From Pseudomonas helleri (GTDB lineage Bacteria; Pseudomonadota; Gammaproteobacteria; Pseudomonadales; Pseudomonadaceae): a stretch of 64,000 nt of DNA. The stretch is from assembly GCF_001043025.1 (NCBI RefSeq), contig NZ_JYLD01000012.1, forward strand, positions 102,605-166,604, given 5' to 3'. Below the pieces are notes generated by a model. The model was not told the DNA's origin and made no database searches. It was given only the letters and a program-made list of their open reading frames with translations. A program made the translations under genes and the position numbers. Below, one piece after another: positions 51,693-59,882 of the stretch (position 1 is the stretch's first letter; each line of letters begins with the position of its first letter).

Positions 51693-52063
51693 TAGGCGCC
51701 ACCTCCCAACTTGGTGCGCAGGCGGTGGATTTCGTCGCTCTGAAGTGTCACGCGTTCGGTGAGCTGGGCGACTTGACCGGTCAGCGCTTCGATCTTGCCT
51801 TCCATGCGGCCAACGGCTGCGGCAAGGTCGTTTCGCTCTTTCGCGAACTGGTCAGCGCGAGCCTCAGCCTCTTTGCGGGCGGCGCGCTCCTGGTTTAGCA
51901 GTTCGTTCAGGCGCTTCAGCGTGCCGATATCGGCGCTGTCCATTGCGCGGTCTGCCGCATCCTTGGAAAGGAATCGGCGCAGCCAAAGCAGGCCGCCGAG
52001 AATGACCGTGGCACTACCGCCCAGCCAGGTGGCTGTGCCTGGGCCGAGATCGGTAGGGTCCAT
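51692..52063 (-). CDS. Putative holin-like membrane protein with coiled coil
   Basis: The 123-residue protein has a single N-terminal membrane segment (residues 12-28) and a coiled coil (residues 45-115, LNELLNQERAARKEAEARADQ). The ATG at 52063 follows GGAG; the longer frame upstream crosses a terminator and is not credible. It is at the start of the late region. A holin role is inferred from position only. Confidence 0.5.
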   Translation of the reverse strand: MDPTDLGPGTATWLGGSATVILGGLLWLRRFLSKDAADRAMDSADIGTLKRLNELLNQERAARKEAEARADQFAKERNDLAAAVGRMEGKIEALTGQVAQLTERVTLQSDEIHRLRTKLGGGA

Positions 52064-52161
52064 CGTTGCTCCATCGAGAAAATGGCCGTCTGGCCAGTGC
52101 AATTGATTCAGTCTCGGCAGCACTCCCAGCTCAGAGCAGTGGGTGTGGTGGGGCCGAAAAC

Positions 52162-52188
52162 GAAAAAGCCCAGCGGGAGGGCTGGGCT
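52162..52188 (-). terminator. Intrinsic terminator after the 52198 membrane protein gene
   Basis: AGCCCAGC CCTCCC GCTGGGCT with TTTTTCG on the minus strand, ten bases past the stop. Confidence 0.8.
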
Positions 52189-52197
52189 CAGACTCTT

Positions 52198-52560
52198 TTA
52201 GTTGGATGACTGCCGACTGTGATGCCAGTAGATATATGCAAGGCCGATCGGCGCAATGAACAGAGCAAGGAACCAGCACAGGAGCATGGTGAAAACTTTC
52301 ACTATGAGCATCAGCAGTGCATTCACGAAGAACACATTCTTCCCAACTATAAACCCGACAACGCTCTCATAAACAAATCGCGAATATGGATACAGGAGTG
52401 TGCACACTACAGCTAGAGACAAGGGGCCTAATCCTAGCCCGCTTGGGGATTGCGATTTTACATATACGAAAAGCGCGGCAAACAATGCCCCAAAAAACAA
52501 CTGCCGGATATAGTAGCTCGGGGTCAGCCCACCAAAACTCATAGCAAAAAACTGTCGCAT
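52198..52560 (-). CDS. Polytopic membrane protein of unknown function
   Basis: The 120-residue protein has about four membrane segments (17-34, 43-58, 72-86, 88-110) and ends YIYWHHSRQSSN. The ATG at 52560 follows GAAGGA. It is enclosed by terminators on both sides, so it is a single-gene unit between early and late regions; this is typical of accessory genes such as exclusion proteins. No family is recognised. Confidence 0.6.
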   Translation of the reverse strand: MRQFFAMSFGGLTPSYYIRQLFFGALFAALFVYVKSQSPSGLGLGPLSLAVVCTLLYPYSRFVYESVVGFIVGKNVFFVNALLMLIVKVFTMLLCWFLALFIAPIGLAYIYWHHSRQSSN

Positions 52561-52630
52561 AAGATCCTTCTCAAGTCCTGAAAAACAGGGCGCCGACTTT
52601 ACCAGCCCTGCCTCACCTTTCAAGGTGTCT

Positions 52631-52662
52631 AAAAAACAAAACCCGGCGCCATGGCCGGGTTT
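52631..52662 (-). terminator. Strong intrinsic terminator at the early/late boundary
   Basis: AAACCCGGC CATGGC GCCGGGTTT followed by TGTTTTTTAG on the minus strand, 76 bases past the stop of the 52738 gene. Confidence 0.85.
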
Positions 52663-52737
52663 AGGTTTCTGTGTGCGTTTCGCGTTACTTGTGCACTATG
52701 GGAAAAGTACGCGCAAAACCCCGTCATGTCAATATTT

Positions 52738-53424
52738 TTATGCCGCTTCTTGATCTTTTTCCGCGTGAATCAACTGCCAAATCGGCTGCTGCGCCTGAAT
52801 ATCCACTTCCTTAACCACCTCTTTCAGGGATTCCCACAGCCCTTGCCAGTCACGCGTCCAGTTCTTCGGGTCAATTGTGATCCCAAAGAAGTCCTTGATC
52901 TCGGCTGCCACGCGGGCTGGCCCCCACTCTGCGGCGCCATGCACTTCGCCCTTGTATGACTGCAAAGCCATCGGGACCAGGTATTGAGCTTTGGCCCGCT
53001 TGACCGAGGTAAGACCCGGCAACTCTGCCTTGGTATTGATCAGCAGTACCGCATTCATCAGGTGTCGCACATTCATGACCGGATGGTAGAGGTAGTGGCC
53101 AAACTGCTGGACTTGGAATGGAAGCGTGTCGATGGCGCGCAGGACTTTGCCGATCATGGCTAGGTGCGCAGCGCGTGCGGTAGATCGCCCGGCGGATGTG
53201 CGCCGGGTTTCGCTGATGCTGATGCGCTGCCCTGGAACGGAGAAGCGCCCGGCCTCCTCCCCCTTTTCGCTCCCCATGGCTGGAAACTGGGCATCACGCT
53301 TGCCAATTCGCCGACCAGTCTTCAAAGGTGCCGATTCTGCCCGATCGATGGCTACAGCGCTGATTGACGCGTTCGACTCATGCTGAGCCTCTGTCCAAAC
53401 CTGTCTTGCGTTGACTAGTTTCAT
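52738..53424 (-). CDS. Last early gene, possible late regulator (Q position)
   Basis: The 228-residue protein (MKLVNARQVWTEAQHESNAS; HPVMNVRHLMNAVLLINTKAELPG; GAAEWGPARVAAEIKDFFGI) is not a family I can name. It is the last gene of the early operon, after the nin genes and before a strong terminator and the late genes, the position of antiterminator Q. It overlaps the 49-residue gene upstream (ATGA). Confidence 0.55.
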   Translation of the reverse strand: MKLVNARQVWTEAQHESNASISAVAIDRAESAPLKTGRRIGKRDAQFPAMGSEKGEEAGRFSVPGQRISISETRRTSAGRSTARAAHLAMIGKVLRAIDTLPFQVQQFGHYLYHPVMNVRHLMNAVLLINTKAELPGLTSVKRAKAQYLVPMALQSYKGEVHGAAEWGPARVAAEIKDFFGITIDPKNWTRDWQGLWESLKEVVKEVDIQAQQPIWQLIHAEKDQEAA

Positions 53425-53570
53425 GCTGCTCCCCCCTCGGTAGGCTTCTTTTTGCGCGATACGAAATCTTTGTAACTGCGGTTCCTGCGGCTCTCGGCGA
53501 CCATAAGACCGGCGACAGAGAAGACGACGAACCCCACCAACAAGCCGATCATCAAGTTGTTTGCTGTCAT
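53421..53570 (-). CDS. Short membrane protein in the nin region
   Basis: The 49-residue protein starts MTANNLMIGLLVGFVVFSVA and ends in a basic tail (ESRRNRSYKDFVSRKKKP). One membrane segment covers residues 5-24. Start and stop overlap both neighbours by four bases (ATGA), which supports translation. No function is known. Confidence 0.65.
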   Translation of the reverse strand: MTANNLMIGLLVGFVVFSVAGLMVAESRRNRSYKDFVSRKKKPTEGGAA

Positions 53571-53911
53571 GCCGCAGCCCTCGGCCAGATGTTCAAATCC
53601 TTTTTTTCGCCCGCGTCATAGCAGTTGCGAGCCCGGTTGTGTCGTTCGTTCCAGCGCTCAACCGCGATCCGCATCACGTCAGCCACCTCAAGGTCGTAGA
53701 TTTGCTCGAAGGTGCCGAGCGTGCAGGTATTGATGTTTGGGCCCTGTGCGCCGCAGTCATGGCACCAGACATGCGCCTCGTAGGCTTCGTCGCAGTCTTC
53801 GTTCTGCTTGTGGCCCTCGCCCAACTCTTCCTTGGTGATCCAGTTGAGCGCAGTGATGCAGGGCGGCCCTTCGCAGAACGGGCAAGGATTCATCTTGATT
53901 GGCTCAATCAC
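53567..53911 (-). CDS. Lar-like zinc protein (restriction alleviation family)
   Basis: The 114-residue protein has NPCPFCEGPP, then VWCHDCGAQGP and a C-terminal VERWNERHN, the pattern of Lar-family proteins. Lar of Rac moderates host type I restriction, but most relatives are untested. A GTG at 53911 overlaps the NinG stop; an ATG lies at 53893. Confidence 0.7.
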   Translation of the reverse strand: MIEPIKMNPCPFCEGPPCITALNWITKEELGEGHKQNEDCDEAYEAHVWCHDCGAQGPNINTCTLGTFEQIYDLEVADVMRIAVERWNERHNRARNCYDAGEKKDLNIWPRAAA

Positions 53912-54534
53912 GCTGCTACCCTCTTCAGTTCACGGGTCTTTGCCCGGTATTCAGCCTTGATGGCCTTGATTTCTTCGATGGTGTACTTGCGCACGCTCTG
54001 ATCAGCCTCTAGTGCGTCAACTGCTTCCTGGCCAATGCGAGCAATCAGGCCGATTCGGTAATCCACGGCATTGCCCGACAGAAACCGGTTGTCCTGTTTG
54101 CTTTGAGCGTGGCAATTGCGCTCGTCAAACCTCAGGTGAGGTGCGGAGCCAACGCTGCGGTAATGACCTGCATCTACCGCGTTGCCGCTCCAGTCCAAAG
54201 GCTTGCCGCTGGATATGCAGGGGTGTCCTGCTGCCTGATCCCGTGCGCGGATAAACTCGTTGAACGCCTGCTGTGCTTCGCGCATGTGTTCGCCGCGGGA
54301 CTTCAGCTTCTCCTTGCGGACCTTGATCTCGCGGCGACCAACATCCGCCAAAGCCTTCTTAGCAGTCGCCTGCCCTTTCTCGGACTGGCCGTAAGCAATG
54401 GCGCATTCGATTTCCCCGCATACAGCCTGACCATTACGCGCCGGAGTGAACATGACCCGGCACGATGGACAGCGCTTTCGACGTTGGCCGCCGGACTTGA
54501 GCGGGGTTTTCCGCTCTAGTGGGGTGCGTTTCAT
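53908..54534 (-). CDS. ninG: NinG recombination protein (Rap)
   Basis: The 208-residue protein starts MKRTPLERKTPLKSGGQRRK, has a CPSC...C zinc cluster near residue 22 and the nuclease-like block DAGHYRSVGSAPHLRFDERNCHAQ, all as in NinG. It acts as a structure-specific nuclease in Red-type recombination. It overlaps genes on both sides by four bases. Confidence 0.88.
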   Translation of the reverse strand: MKRTPLERKTPLKSGGQRRKRCPSCRVMFTPARNGQAVCGEIECAIAYGQSEKGQATAKKALADVGRREIKVRKEKLKSRGEHMREAQQAFNEFIRARDQAAGHPCISSGKPLDWSGNAVDAGHYRSVGSAPHLRFDERNCHAQSKQDNRFLSGNAVDYRIGLIARIGQEAVDALEADQSVRKYTIEEIKAIKAEYRAKTRELKRVAA

Positions 54535-54806
54535 ACGACCTCCCTGGCTTTCTGCTGCTCATGACTGAAGTCGCCGCGCAGGGGCATAAAACATTTAGGA
54601 GAACCCCAGCACTGATCCGTCAGCTCTGGAGCCCCGGAAAATTGATTCAATCCCACGAGGCTTTCGCCCCCGACACGAATCGGATAATCATCGACGGCTG
54701 GACTATCAACCTCGACGACTTCAACGCACCGGCCGATGTTTTCGGCGCATTCAGGGAGAGCTTTGACAATGATCACTATATCGCCCGGCTTGAAGTTATG
54801 GCTCAT
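54531..54806 (-). CDS. Small nin-region protein
   Basis: The 91-residue protein opens SHNFKPGDIVIIVKALPECAENIGRCVEV, like small SH3/KOW folds found in phage early regions. Overlaps of four bases on each side show translational coupling. Function unknown. Confidence 0.65.
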   Translation of the reverse strand: MSHNFKPGDIVIIVKALPECAENIGRCVEVVEVDSPAVDDYPIRVGGESLVGLNQFSGAPELTDQCWGSPKCFMPLRGDFSHEQQKAREVV

Positions 54807-55273
54807 GCGGTCTCCTTGCTCAGCAAGTCGGTGAACACCACACCCAATTCAGTAAAGTGAGCGGCGATGCGATCGGTGTAGGCCACGCCTTGGGCGCGAT
54901 TGAACAGGCGAGTTACCGGGAAGCCATCCGGGCCAAACAACGGGTTGCCGCCCATAAGGTCGAGCTTTTCCTCGTAGCTCAGATGACGCATGGTCCGGTA
55001 CCAGGCCGCGCGGAAGTCTTCGTCCTCGTTCAGCAGGATCTGCACACCAAAGTGCAGCTTGCAGTAGCGGCGGGCGTCCTCGATGTCGCCGATCTGGGTC
55101 ATTTCGGCAATGCGCTTGTACATTCCGAACCAAAGAGCGTTTTGATCCAGCGTGCGGTCTTTGCCGGGGCGCAGAGACACGACCACGTACTTTTTCTCCC
55201 GGTACATGATGGTCAGGCAGGTGATGGCTTCAGAGAGTTTGGCCTGACAGTTGACGCTGATCTTGTCCGTCAT
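54803..55273 (-). CDS. NinB-like recombination protein
   Basis: The 156-residue protein has RTLDQNALWFGMYKRIAEMT, the core of NinB/YbcN-type proteins, and a C-terminal NRAQGVAYTDRIAAHFTELG. NinB binds ssDNA in Orf-type recombination. The ATG at 55273 follows GGGGAG; the GTG two codons earlier is less likely. It overlaps the NinX-like gene (ATGA). Confidence 0.65.
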   Translation of the reverse strand: MTDKISVNCQAKLSEAITCLTIMYREKKYVVVSLRPGKDRTLDQNALWFGMYKRIAEMTQIGDIEDARRYCKLHFGVQILLNEDEDFRAAWYRTMRHLSYEEKLDLMGGNPLFGPDGFPVTRLFNRAQGVAYTDRIAAHFTELGVVFTDLLSKETA

Positions 55274-55560
55274 TGCCACTTCTCCCCGCGCTCAGGCTTT
55301 GGTCTTCCAACATCAAAAAAGAACCCAACGCAGCCGACGTAAGCAATCAGCGGGCCGCCCTGATTCCAGTCACTGGATGGTCGATAGCCAAAACCTTCTG
55401 CAGCACCACGAACGCTGACACTTGTGAACACGCCCTTTGGGCTGATCACTGAGCGGCCATCACCTTCAGGGTCAACCCGATATCCTTCCGCCATTGCCAC
55501 AGCCCAATCAAGAGCCGCGCCCGACAGGTCTTGCGTCTTCACTTCTACGAATTCGGTCAT
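55270..55560 (-). CDS. NinX-like protein, DUF2591
   Basis: The 96-residue protein has the DUF2591 pattern VEVKTQDLSGAALDWAVAMAEG and a central YRPSSDWNQGGPLI. The ATG at 55560 comes one base after the stop of the loader gene. The role of NinX is unknown. Confidence 0.75.
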   Translation of the reverse strand: MTEFVEVKTQDLSGAALDWAVAMAEGYRVDPEGDGRSVISPKGVFTSVSVRGAAEGFGYRPSSDWNQGGPLIAYVGCVGFFFDVGRPKPERGEKWQ

Positions 55561-55561
55561 G

Positions 55562-56374
55562 TCAGAACCCTTCCTTGCCGCGCTGCGACTCCCAGTTGAA
55601 CGGAACAACGATCAAGCCACCCTCGCGCAAGCGATCAACGCAGCGCTCCCCCATTGCGGCCGGCAACTGACCGGCAGACAGGTTGGTAATCACCACCGTT
55701 GGGCGCCGCTGCTCGTACCGGCCGTTGATGATCGCGAACAGAGTGGTTAGCTCGAAATCGCTCGGGCTTTCCTTGCTCACGCCGATCTCATCCAGAACCA
55801 GCAGATCGGGATTGACCAGGCTGGACAGAATGTCCGACTCGGATCGCTCGCTTTTGCGGTCGAATGTCGCCTTGATGGCCTGCAGGACGGCGCCGACAGT
55901 GCGGTACACGGCTGTGCGTGGGGTTGTGTGCAGCAGCGCGTTCGCGATGGCTGCGCCCAAGTGGGTTTTGCCAGTACCAGGCTTACCGATCAGCACCATG
56001 CAGCGCCCTGTTTCGTACATCCGGTCAAACTCAGCGACGTAGTGGCGGCAGAACTTCAGTGCGTGGCTCTGTTCGCCATGCTCGACGCGGAAGTTGTCCA
56101 GGGTGCTGCCTTGGAAGCGCAGCGGGATAAGCGCATCCCCAAGCTTGCGGGTCAGGGACAGGCGTTGTTCGTACGCGGCAGCGGCCTGAGCATTGGCTTC
56201 ACGCTCGGCGGCTTCGGCGCGCAGGCACTCAGGACAACCGCCCTTAAGCTCGCGGTTCAGGATCACGGTTACCTTCTGCTCGAAAGGCCCGTGTTTCTCG
56301 CAGTCGGCTGGCTGGGTGCGGACGTTGGTGCTCGTAACGGTGTCCGTGATTGGAACGATTTTTTCAGAGCGCAT
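55562..56374 (-). CDS. DnaC-like helicase loader ATPase
   Basis: The 270-residue protein has an N-terminal zinc cluster (C25, H28, C47, C50), Walker A GKPGTGKT (130-137) and Walker B LLVLDEIGV, as in DnaC/IstB-type loaders. It loads the host DnaB helicase at the phage origin with the preceding DnaT-like protein. The start overlaps the end of that gene by 11 bases. Confidence 0.85.
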   Translation of the reverse strand: MRSEKIVPITDTVTSTNVRTQPADCEKHGPFEQKVTVILNRELKGGCPECLRAEAAEREANAQAAAAYEQRLSLTRKLGDALIPLRFQGSTLDNFRVEHGEQSHALKFCRHYVAEFDRMYETGRCMVLIGKPGTGKTHLGAAIANALLHTTPRTAVYRTVGAVLQAIKATFDRKSERSESDILSSLVNPDLLVLDEIGVSKESPSDFELTTLFAIINGRYEQRRPTVVITNLSAGQLPAAMGERCVDRLREGGLIVVPFNWESQRGKEGF

Positions 56375-57290
56375 AGGTACCGTCCTCCCGCTGGATCAAG
56401 CCGTCGGTGTAGTCACGTTCGGCAAAGCCGGTGTGGCGGGACTGGGGTTCACGTTTCGGGAATGGACGGACGTTACTGGCGCGGTTCTTGTCGTCCTTGA
56501 CCCACTTCACCAGCAGCGATACCCACTTGGACTGAACCTGCAACAGGCCGGTGGTTTCATGGTGGGCAGTGAACGGAGCCACGGCCTCCTTGGTGAACAG
56601 GTCGACCGATACGCCGAAGTGCACGCAGTAGGTTTTCAGGAGGTTGGCGTCAGGCATCCAGTCCAGGGTCATTTCGACCGGGGCCTTTGGGTCGACAGGC
56701 TCTGGCTCTTTTTCTGACTCGGGCTCGGGCTGCGAGTTTTCTTCGCCCGCAGAGAGAGAGTGGTTTTGATTTTCCTGATTCGGAGAAGCAGTGATTCCGG
56801 AATCAGGAATCAGGATTCCACAATCAGGAATCAGGGCGTTATCTAACGATGGGTTAACGGGCTCTAACGGTGGTTTAACGTTAAAAGCTTGTTCGCCTAC
56901 GAGAACCTTCCGTTGAGAGCCGGCTACAACAACGTTCTTTTTCCGTTCGTAAACAGTGAGATACCCGTTAATGTCAGGGAGAACGCTATCTTTTTCAGAT
57001 CCGTGTGGGCTCTGGTGCTTTTGGAAGTTGATGATTTCAATGACCGAGAAGCCAGCCACCTGATAGCGAGAAATGAAGCCAGCAGCGGCCAGGCGATCAA
57101 GGCCGGCATCCACGTCGTAGTCGTCGCATGGGAACAGTTCGATCTTTATGCGCTTTACGCGATCCTCAAGGCGCCCTTCCCGGTCAGCCAGGCACCACAG
57201 GCCAATGAAGGCCAGACGGTCGAAAGCAGGCAGCTCAACAAGAAGCTCGTTGCTGAAAAGGCCGGGTTTGATATTGCGTGCACGGGCCAT
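56364..57290 (-). CDS. Phage replication protein with DnaT-like C-terminal domain
   Basis: The 308-residue protein has an N-terminal winged-helix-like region (KPGLFSNELLVELPAFDRLAFIGLWCLADREGR) as in phage replisome organisers, a linker and a DnaT-like region (MTLDWMPDANLLKTYCVHFG ... SKWVSLLVKWVKD). It should bind the origin, which lies in its own linker-coding part (21-bp repeats at 56793-56884), and recruit the loader encoded next. The start overlaps the antirepressor stop (TAATG). Confidence 0.82.
   Translation of the reverse strand: MARARNIKPGLFSNELLVELPAFDRLAFIGLWCLADREGRLEDRVKRIKIELFPCDDYDVDAGLDRLAAAGFISRYQVAGFSVIEIINFQKHQSPHGSEKDSVLPDINGYLTVYERKKNVVVAGSQRKVLVGEQAFNVKPPLEPVNPSLDNALIPDCGILIPDSGITASPNQENQNHSLSAGEENSQPEPESEKEPEPVDPKAPVEMTLDWMPDANLLKTYCVHFGVSVDLFTKEAVAPFTAHHETTGLLQVQSKWVSLLVKWVKDDKNRASNVRPFPKREPQSRHTGFAERDYTDGLIQREDGTYAL
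56793..56884. repeat. Iteron array, candidate phage replication origin
   Basis: Two 21-bp tandem units (56793-56813 and 56814-56834, differing at two positions, core AATCAGGAATCAG) are followed by a second pair of 21-bp units (56843-56863 and 56864-56884, each with two TAACG boxes). They lie within the replication gene, like the iterons of lambda O. Confidence 0.7.
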
Positions 57291-58159
57291 TACTTGGCTC
57301 CTTTGCCGATCAGGTCGGCCAGTTCAAGGAAGCGATCTACGTACCAGTGAGGCTGCGTTTCACGGGGGCATTGAGGGCTTGTGAGGTTTTTGCCGTATTG
57401 CAGGCCTTTGTCAGTAACGCCCCAGAACTCCACGGTTTCCCGCTTTGAATTCAACCGAGTCAAAGTTTTCAGGAAGCCATGGGTAGCCAGGGCGCGGTTG
57501 AATGCAGCGGCTGTGCTGCTGATACCGTTTTCCTTGATGAGAGCGGTCACGGCCTTGGTTGGCATCGAACTGCCGCCAGTAGCGTCAGGAGCGGCGTCAA
57601 TGGCGTAGCCAGGGAGAAACTTCGCGTCCAGTCCGTTGTTGGCGGCAATCTGGGCCAGCATCATCATTTTGCTGGAGGGGGCAGGTTTCAGTAGGCGGTC
57701 GAAGCACTCCAGGATTGCCAGTTCGCCGACGATTTTTGCGTTGTTGGTTGGCTGAGGCGCGGTGTAAGCGCCCGTCTTGCGAATGCTGGGCAGAACTTCG
57801 CCCACCACCCACTCTTCGAATTGCTCGGCAGCCGGAAGCTTCGACTTCATCACCAGCCGGTAAAGATCCCGCTCAGGGATGATCTGCACGGCGCGAACCT
57901 GTCCTCCCATTTCGGTATGGCAGGTGCTCACAGCCTTGCAGTGGGCGTTGATTGCCTTGGAGGTGTTGGAGTAACCCAGCGCCTCGGCAATGTCCTTGGC
58001 TATAAACCAAGGCTCGCCGGTTCCTTCGTCAATGACGCGAACGGGGAAGCCATGAAAGTCAAATGGCGTGACCCGCTTAATCCGCGCCACGTTTTCAGAT
58101 TGTGAAAAACGTGGCGCGGGATTGTTGGGGCTATTGCCGGTATTTACTGAACTGTGCAT
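57290..58159 (-). CDS. BRO-N domain antirepressor
   Basis: The 289-residue protein has a Bro-N domain (residues 32-130: FDFHGFPVRVIDEGTGEPWF, IAKDIAEALGYSNTSKAINAH, IIPERDLYRLVMKSKLPAAEQFEEWV, LPSIRKTGAY) and a C-terminal part with a wHTH-like region (AVTALIKENGISSTAAAFNRAL). Proteins of this type bind DNA and counter the repressor. A long palindrome lies in its first codons (58078-58119). Confidence 0.85.
   Translation of the reverse strand: MHSSVNTGNSPNNPAPRFSQSENVARIKRVTPFDFHGFPVRVIDEGTGEPWFIAKDIAEALGYSNTSKAINAHCKAVSTCHTEMGGQVRAVQIIPERDLYRLVMKSKLPAAEQFEEWVVGEVLPSIRKTGAYTAPQPTNNAKIVGELAILECFDRLLKPAPSSKMMMLAQIAANNGLDAKFLPGYAIDAAPDATGGSSMPTKAVTALIKENGISSTAAAFNRALATHGFLKTLTRLNSKRETVEFWGVTDKGLQYGKNLTSPQCPRETQPHWYVDRFLELADLIGKGAK
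58078..58119. promoter_or_regulatory. Long palindrome in the 5' part of the antirepressor gene
   Basis: CCGCGCCACGTTTTC (58082-58096) and GAAAAACGTGGCGCGG (58104-58119) form an inverted pair. The sequence GAAAACGTGGCGCGGATTA, complementary to 58078-58096, occurs again at 51359-51377. It may be the binding site of a phage regulator. Confidence 0.5.
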
Positions 58160-58195
58160 AATCAGCTCCAGGATTTAGCTGTAAGTGCTGCACAA

Positions 58196-58222
58196 GAAAC
58201 CACCATTGCCCGGTGGTTTTTT
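58196..58222 (+). terminator. Bidirectional-looking hairpin in the divergent gap
   Basis: AAACCACC ATTGCCC GGTGGTTT with TTTTG after it on the plus strand and TCTTG on the other. It lies between the antirepressor start and the 58318 gene, where both promoters should be. Confidence 0.55.
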
Positions 58223-58317
58223 TGTGCCCACGATTTGGTGGTGCGGGTGAATTTGGTGTCCGGCGCATCCGTGATAGCTTTTTGCTTCCACACGAAAAGG
58301 CCCAGGAGGCCGGACAT

Positions 58318-58743
58318 ATGAGCTTCACGACGAAAAGGGTTAACTACGAGGTTGAATGGCGGGATCGCCTTGATGACGCCCTTCACAAAGCACTTCCAGA
58401 GGGAGCGACTGTTAGCGATAGAGAGAGAAGAAATGCCGCCTACGACGCCTACCCTGGATACTTGCTCTTCTGCTTTTGCGAGAAGTACCGGCAGAAACAC
58501 GCCACTCACTGGCAAGCCTTTGAGGGTTTCATCCCGGCTCAGCTCTACCTCATTGAGAAGCATCACTGGCTCCCCGATCAGGCTTTTGCACTGAAAGAAG
58601 AGCAGCTTCTTCTTTTGCTTCACCAGGAATTGGTTGAGATGCGACTTCCTCAGTCGGCATATCAAAAGCTTCTTGATGACTTTGCGTATCTTGAGGTTGG
58701 AGGTGTGCGCCTGAATCCGCCTGAGGATGCAGATCGCGCATAG
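58318..58743 (+). CDS. Plus-strand early-region protein of unknown function
   Basis: The 141-residue protein (MSFTTKRVNYEVEWRDRLDD; YLLFCFCEKYRQKHATHWQAFEGFIPAQLY) has CAGGAGG seven bases before the ATG. It is divergent from the antirepressor gene and converges on, and overlaps by 194 bp, the 58550-58975 gene. No family is recognised; it looks helical and soluble. Confidence 0.65.
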   Translation: MSFTTKRVNYEVEWRDRLDDALHKALPEGATVSDRERRNAAYDAYPGYLLFCFCEKYRQKHATHWQAFEGFIPAQLYLIEKHHWLPDQAFALKEEQLLLLLHQELVEMRLPQSAYQKLLDDFAYLEVGGVRLNPPEDADRA

Positions 58744-58975
58744 CCCGGTAATCCGCCATGGACTGAGTGATATGGCGGATTCGCTCAAGCTCTGATTCCA
58801 GCGCCTTAATTTGCTCGGCAAGGGGAAGATTGGTTGGCCAGATAACAAATGGCTTGCCGGGCGAATCGAGAGCTGCAATCCCCGCCAAGATTTGGCCGGC
58901 AGCCTCGACCGGAGAGCCGGACGCACGCGCCGCAATGGCTTGGACTGCGATTTGACGAATACTTGTTTCGAGCAT
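58550..58975 (-). CDS. Early phage protein of unknown function
   Basis: The 141-residue protein (MLETSIRQIAVQAIAARASG; MADYRAMRDLHPQ) has GGAG before the ATG at 58975. The N-terminal 75 residues look like a normal helical protein; the last 65 are Ala/Glu/Gln-rich and lie antisense to the 58318 gene. The functional end may be earlier, or both genes may be real. Confidence 0.5.
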   Translation of the reverse strand: MLETSIRQIAVQAIAARASGSPVEAAGQILAGIAALDSPGKPFVIWPTNLPLAEQIKALESELERIRHITQSMADYRAMRDLHPQADSGAHLQPQDTQSHQEAFDMPTEEVASQPIPGEAKEEAALLSVQKPDRGASDASQ

Positions 58976-58995
58976 GTTTTTTCTCCGAGTCAAAT

Positions 58996-59616
58996 TCAGG
59001 CTATGGATTTCAAAGTTGGCCGGCCCGCAGCCGCTATCAACTGCTCGGCCTTGCGCCCCAACTCCCCTGCCTTGGCTTCAACTTGGCGGCACTGCTCAGC
59101 GAACTTCGGCAAGAGCGGCAGGTCTTGCTCGCACATAACCTGGTCGTCGAATACTTCGCTGCCGGTGTTGATCACGTCGCCAAAGGCACGGATGAGTGCG
59201 CCGAAGCTCTTGTTCGCGCACTGGTCGTCGGTCATCTGGCGGGCGCCGGTCAGGCCGTAGCGGCTGGCAAGCTCGTTAACGCAGTTATCGCGATATTCAG
59301 GCTCAAGGGCGCTGACCCATGATTCTTCCAGCCATGACGGCATTTCCTGATCCCCTGACAGCCAGCGCTGAACGCGCTTGAGCCAGCGGCCGGTCGCCTT
59401 CACAAATTCGCCTGCGTTACTGGTGAGTTCCGGCGAATTGAAGTCAGGAACGTCCTTCTTGGACGCTCTCTCAGGAATGGCCAGGTGAAGCTCATGGCTC
59501 AGCGCCTGGGCAAAGTCGTCCTGGCTCAGGCTGGTACGAGCAATCTGGTTGGCTGCATGCGCGACCAGAACCTGATCACGGGTTTGCGCTGTGTGTCTGG
59601 GACTGGACGTTCGCAT
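58996..59616 (-). CDS. Phage regulatory protein, CII-like (CP76 type)
   Basis: The 206-residue protein starts MRTSSPRHTAQTRDQVLVAH, with LSQDDFAQALSHELHLAIPERASKKDV and, later, WLSGDQEMPSWLEESWVSAL. This resembles the CP76/CII group that follows cro in Pseudomonas phages and may set the lysis-lysogeny decision. No clear HTH is seen, so the assignment is by likeness and place. Confidence 0.6.
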   Translation of the reverse strand: MRTSSPRHTAQTRDQVLVAHAANQIARTSLSQDDFAQALSHELHLAIPERASKKDVPDFNSPELTSNAGEFVKATGRWLKRVQRWLSGDQEMPSWLEESWVSALEPEYRDNCVNELASRYGLTGARQMTDDQCANKSFGALIRAFGDVINTGSEVFDDQVMCEQDLPLLPKFAEQCRQVEAKAGELGRKAEQLIAAAGRPTLKSIA

Positions 59617-59649
59617 GGGGTCTGCTCTCTTTTAATCTGTCTTCAATGG

Positions 59650-59850
59650 TTAGCTGGCGAGGCGTTGTATCTGGGCGGGGAAAGGCTTGATCTCTTCGGC
59701 CCGGTACTTGCCGTCGCCAAGGCTGATGACATAAACCTCACGCTCAACTCTGAGAGCCTTGCTAATGGCGCCCTGAGTCATGCAAAGCGCCTGCGCGGCC
59801 TTCAACTGCCCGACCTCGGAGACAAATTCTTTTAGTGATGTGCGTTGCAT
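59650..59850 (-). CDS. Cro-like repressor
   Basis: The 66-residue protein has an HTH (SEVGQLKAAQALCMTQGAISKALR) and a basic start. AGGAGAG precedes the ATG at 59850. It is divergent from the CI gene with three operators between them, and is the first gene of the leftward early operon. Confidence 0.82.
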   Translation of the reverse strand: MQRTSLKEFVSEVGQLKAAQALCMTQGAISKALRVEREVYVISLGDGKYRAEEIKPFPAQIQRLAS

Positions 59851-59882
59851 ACGGATCTCTCCTACGTGATGCATGAGCAAGT

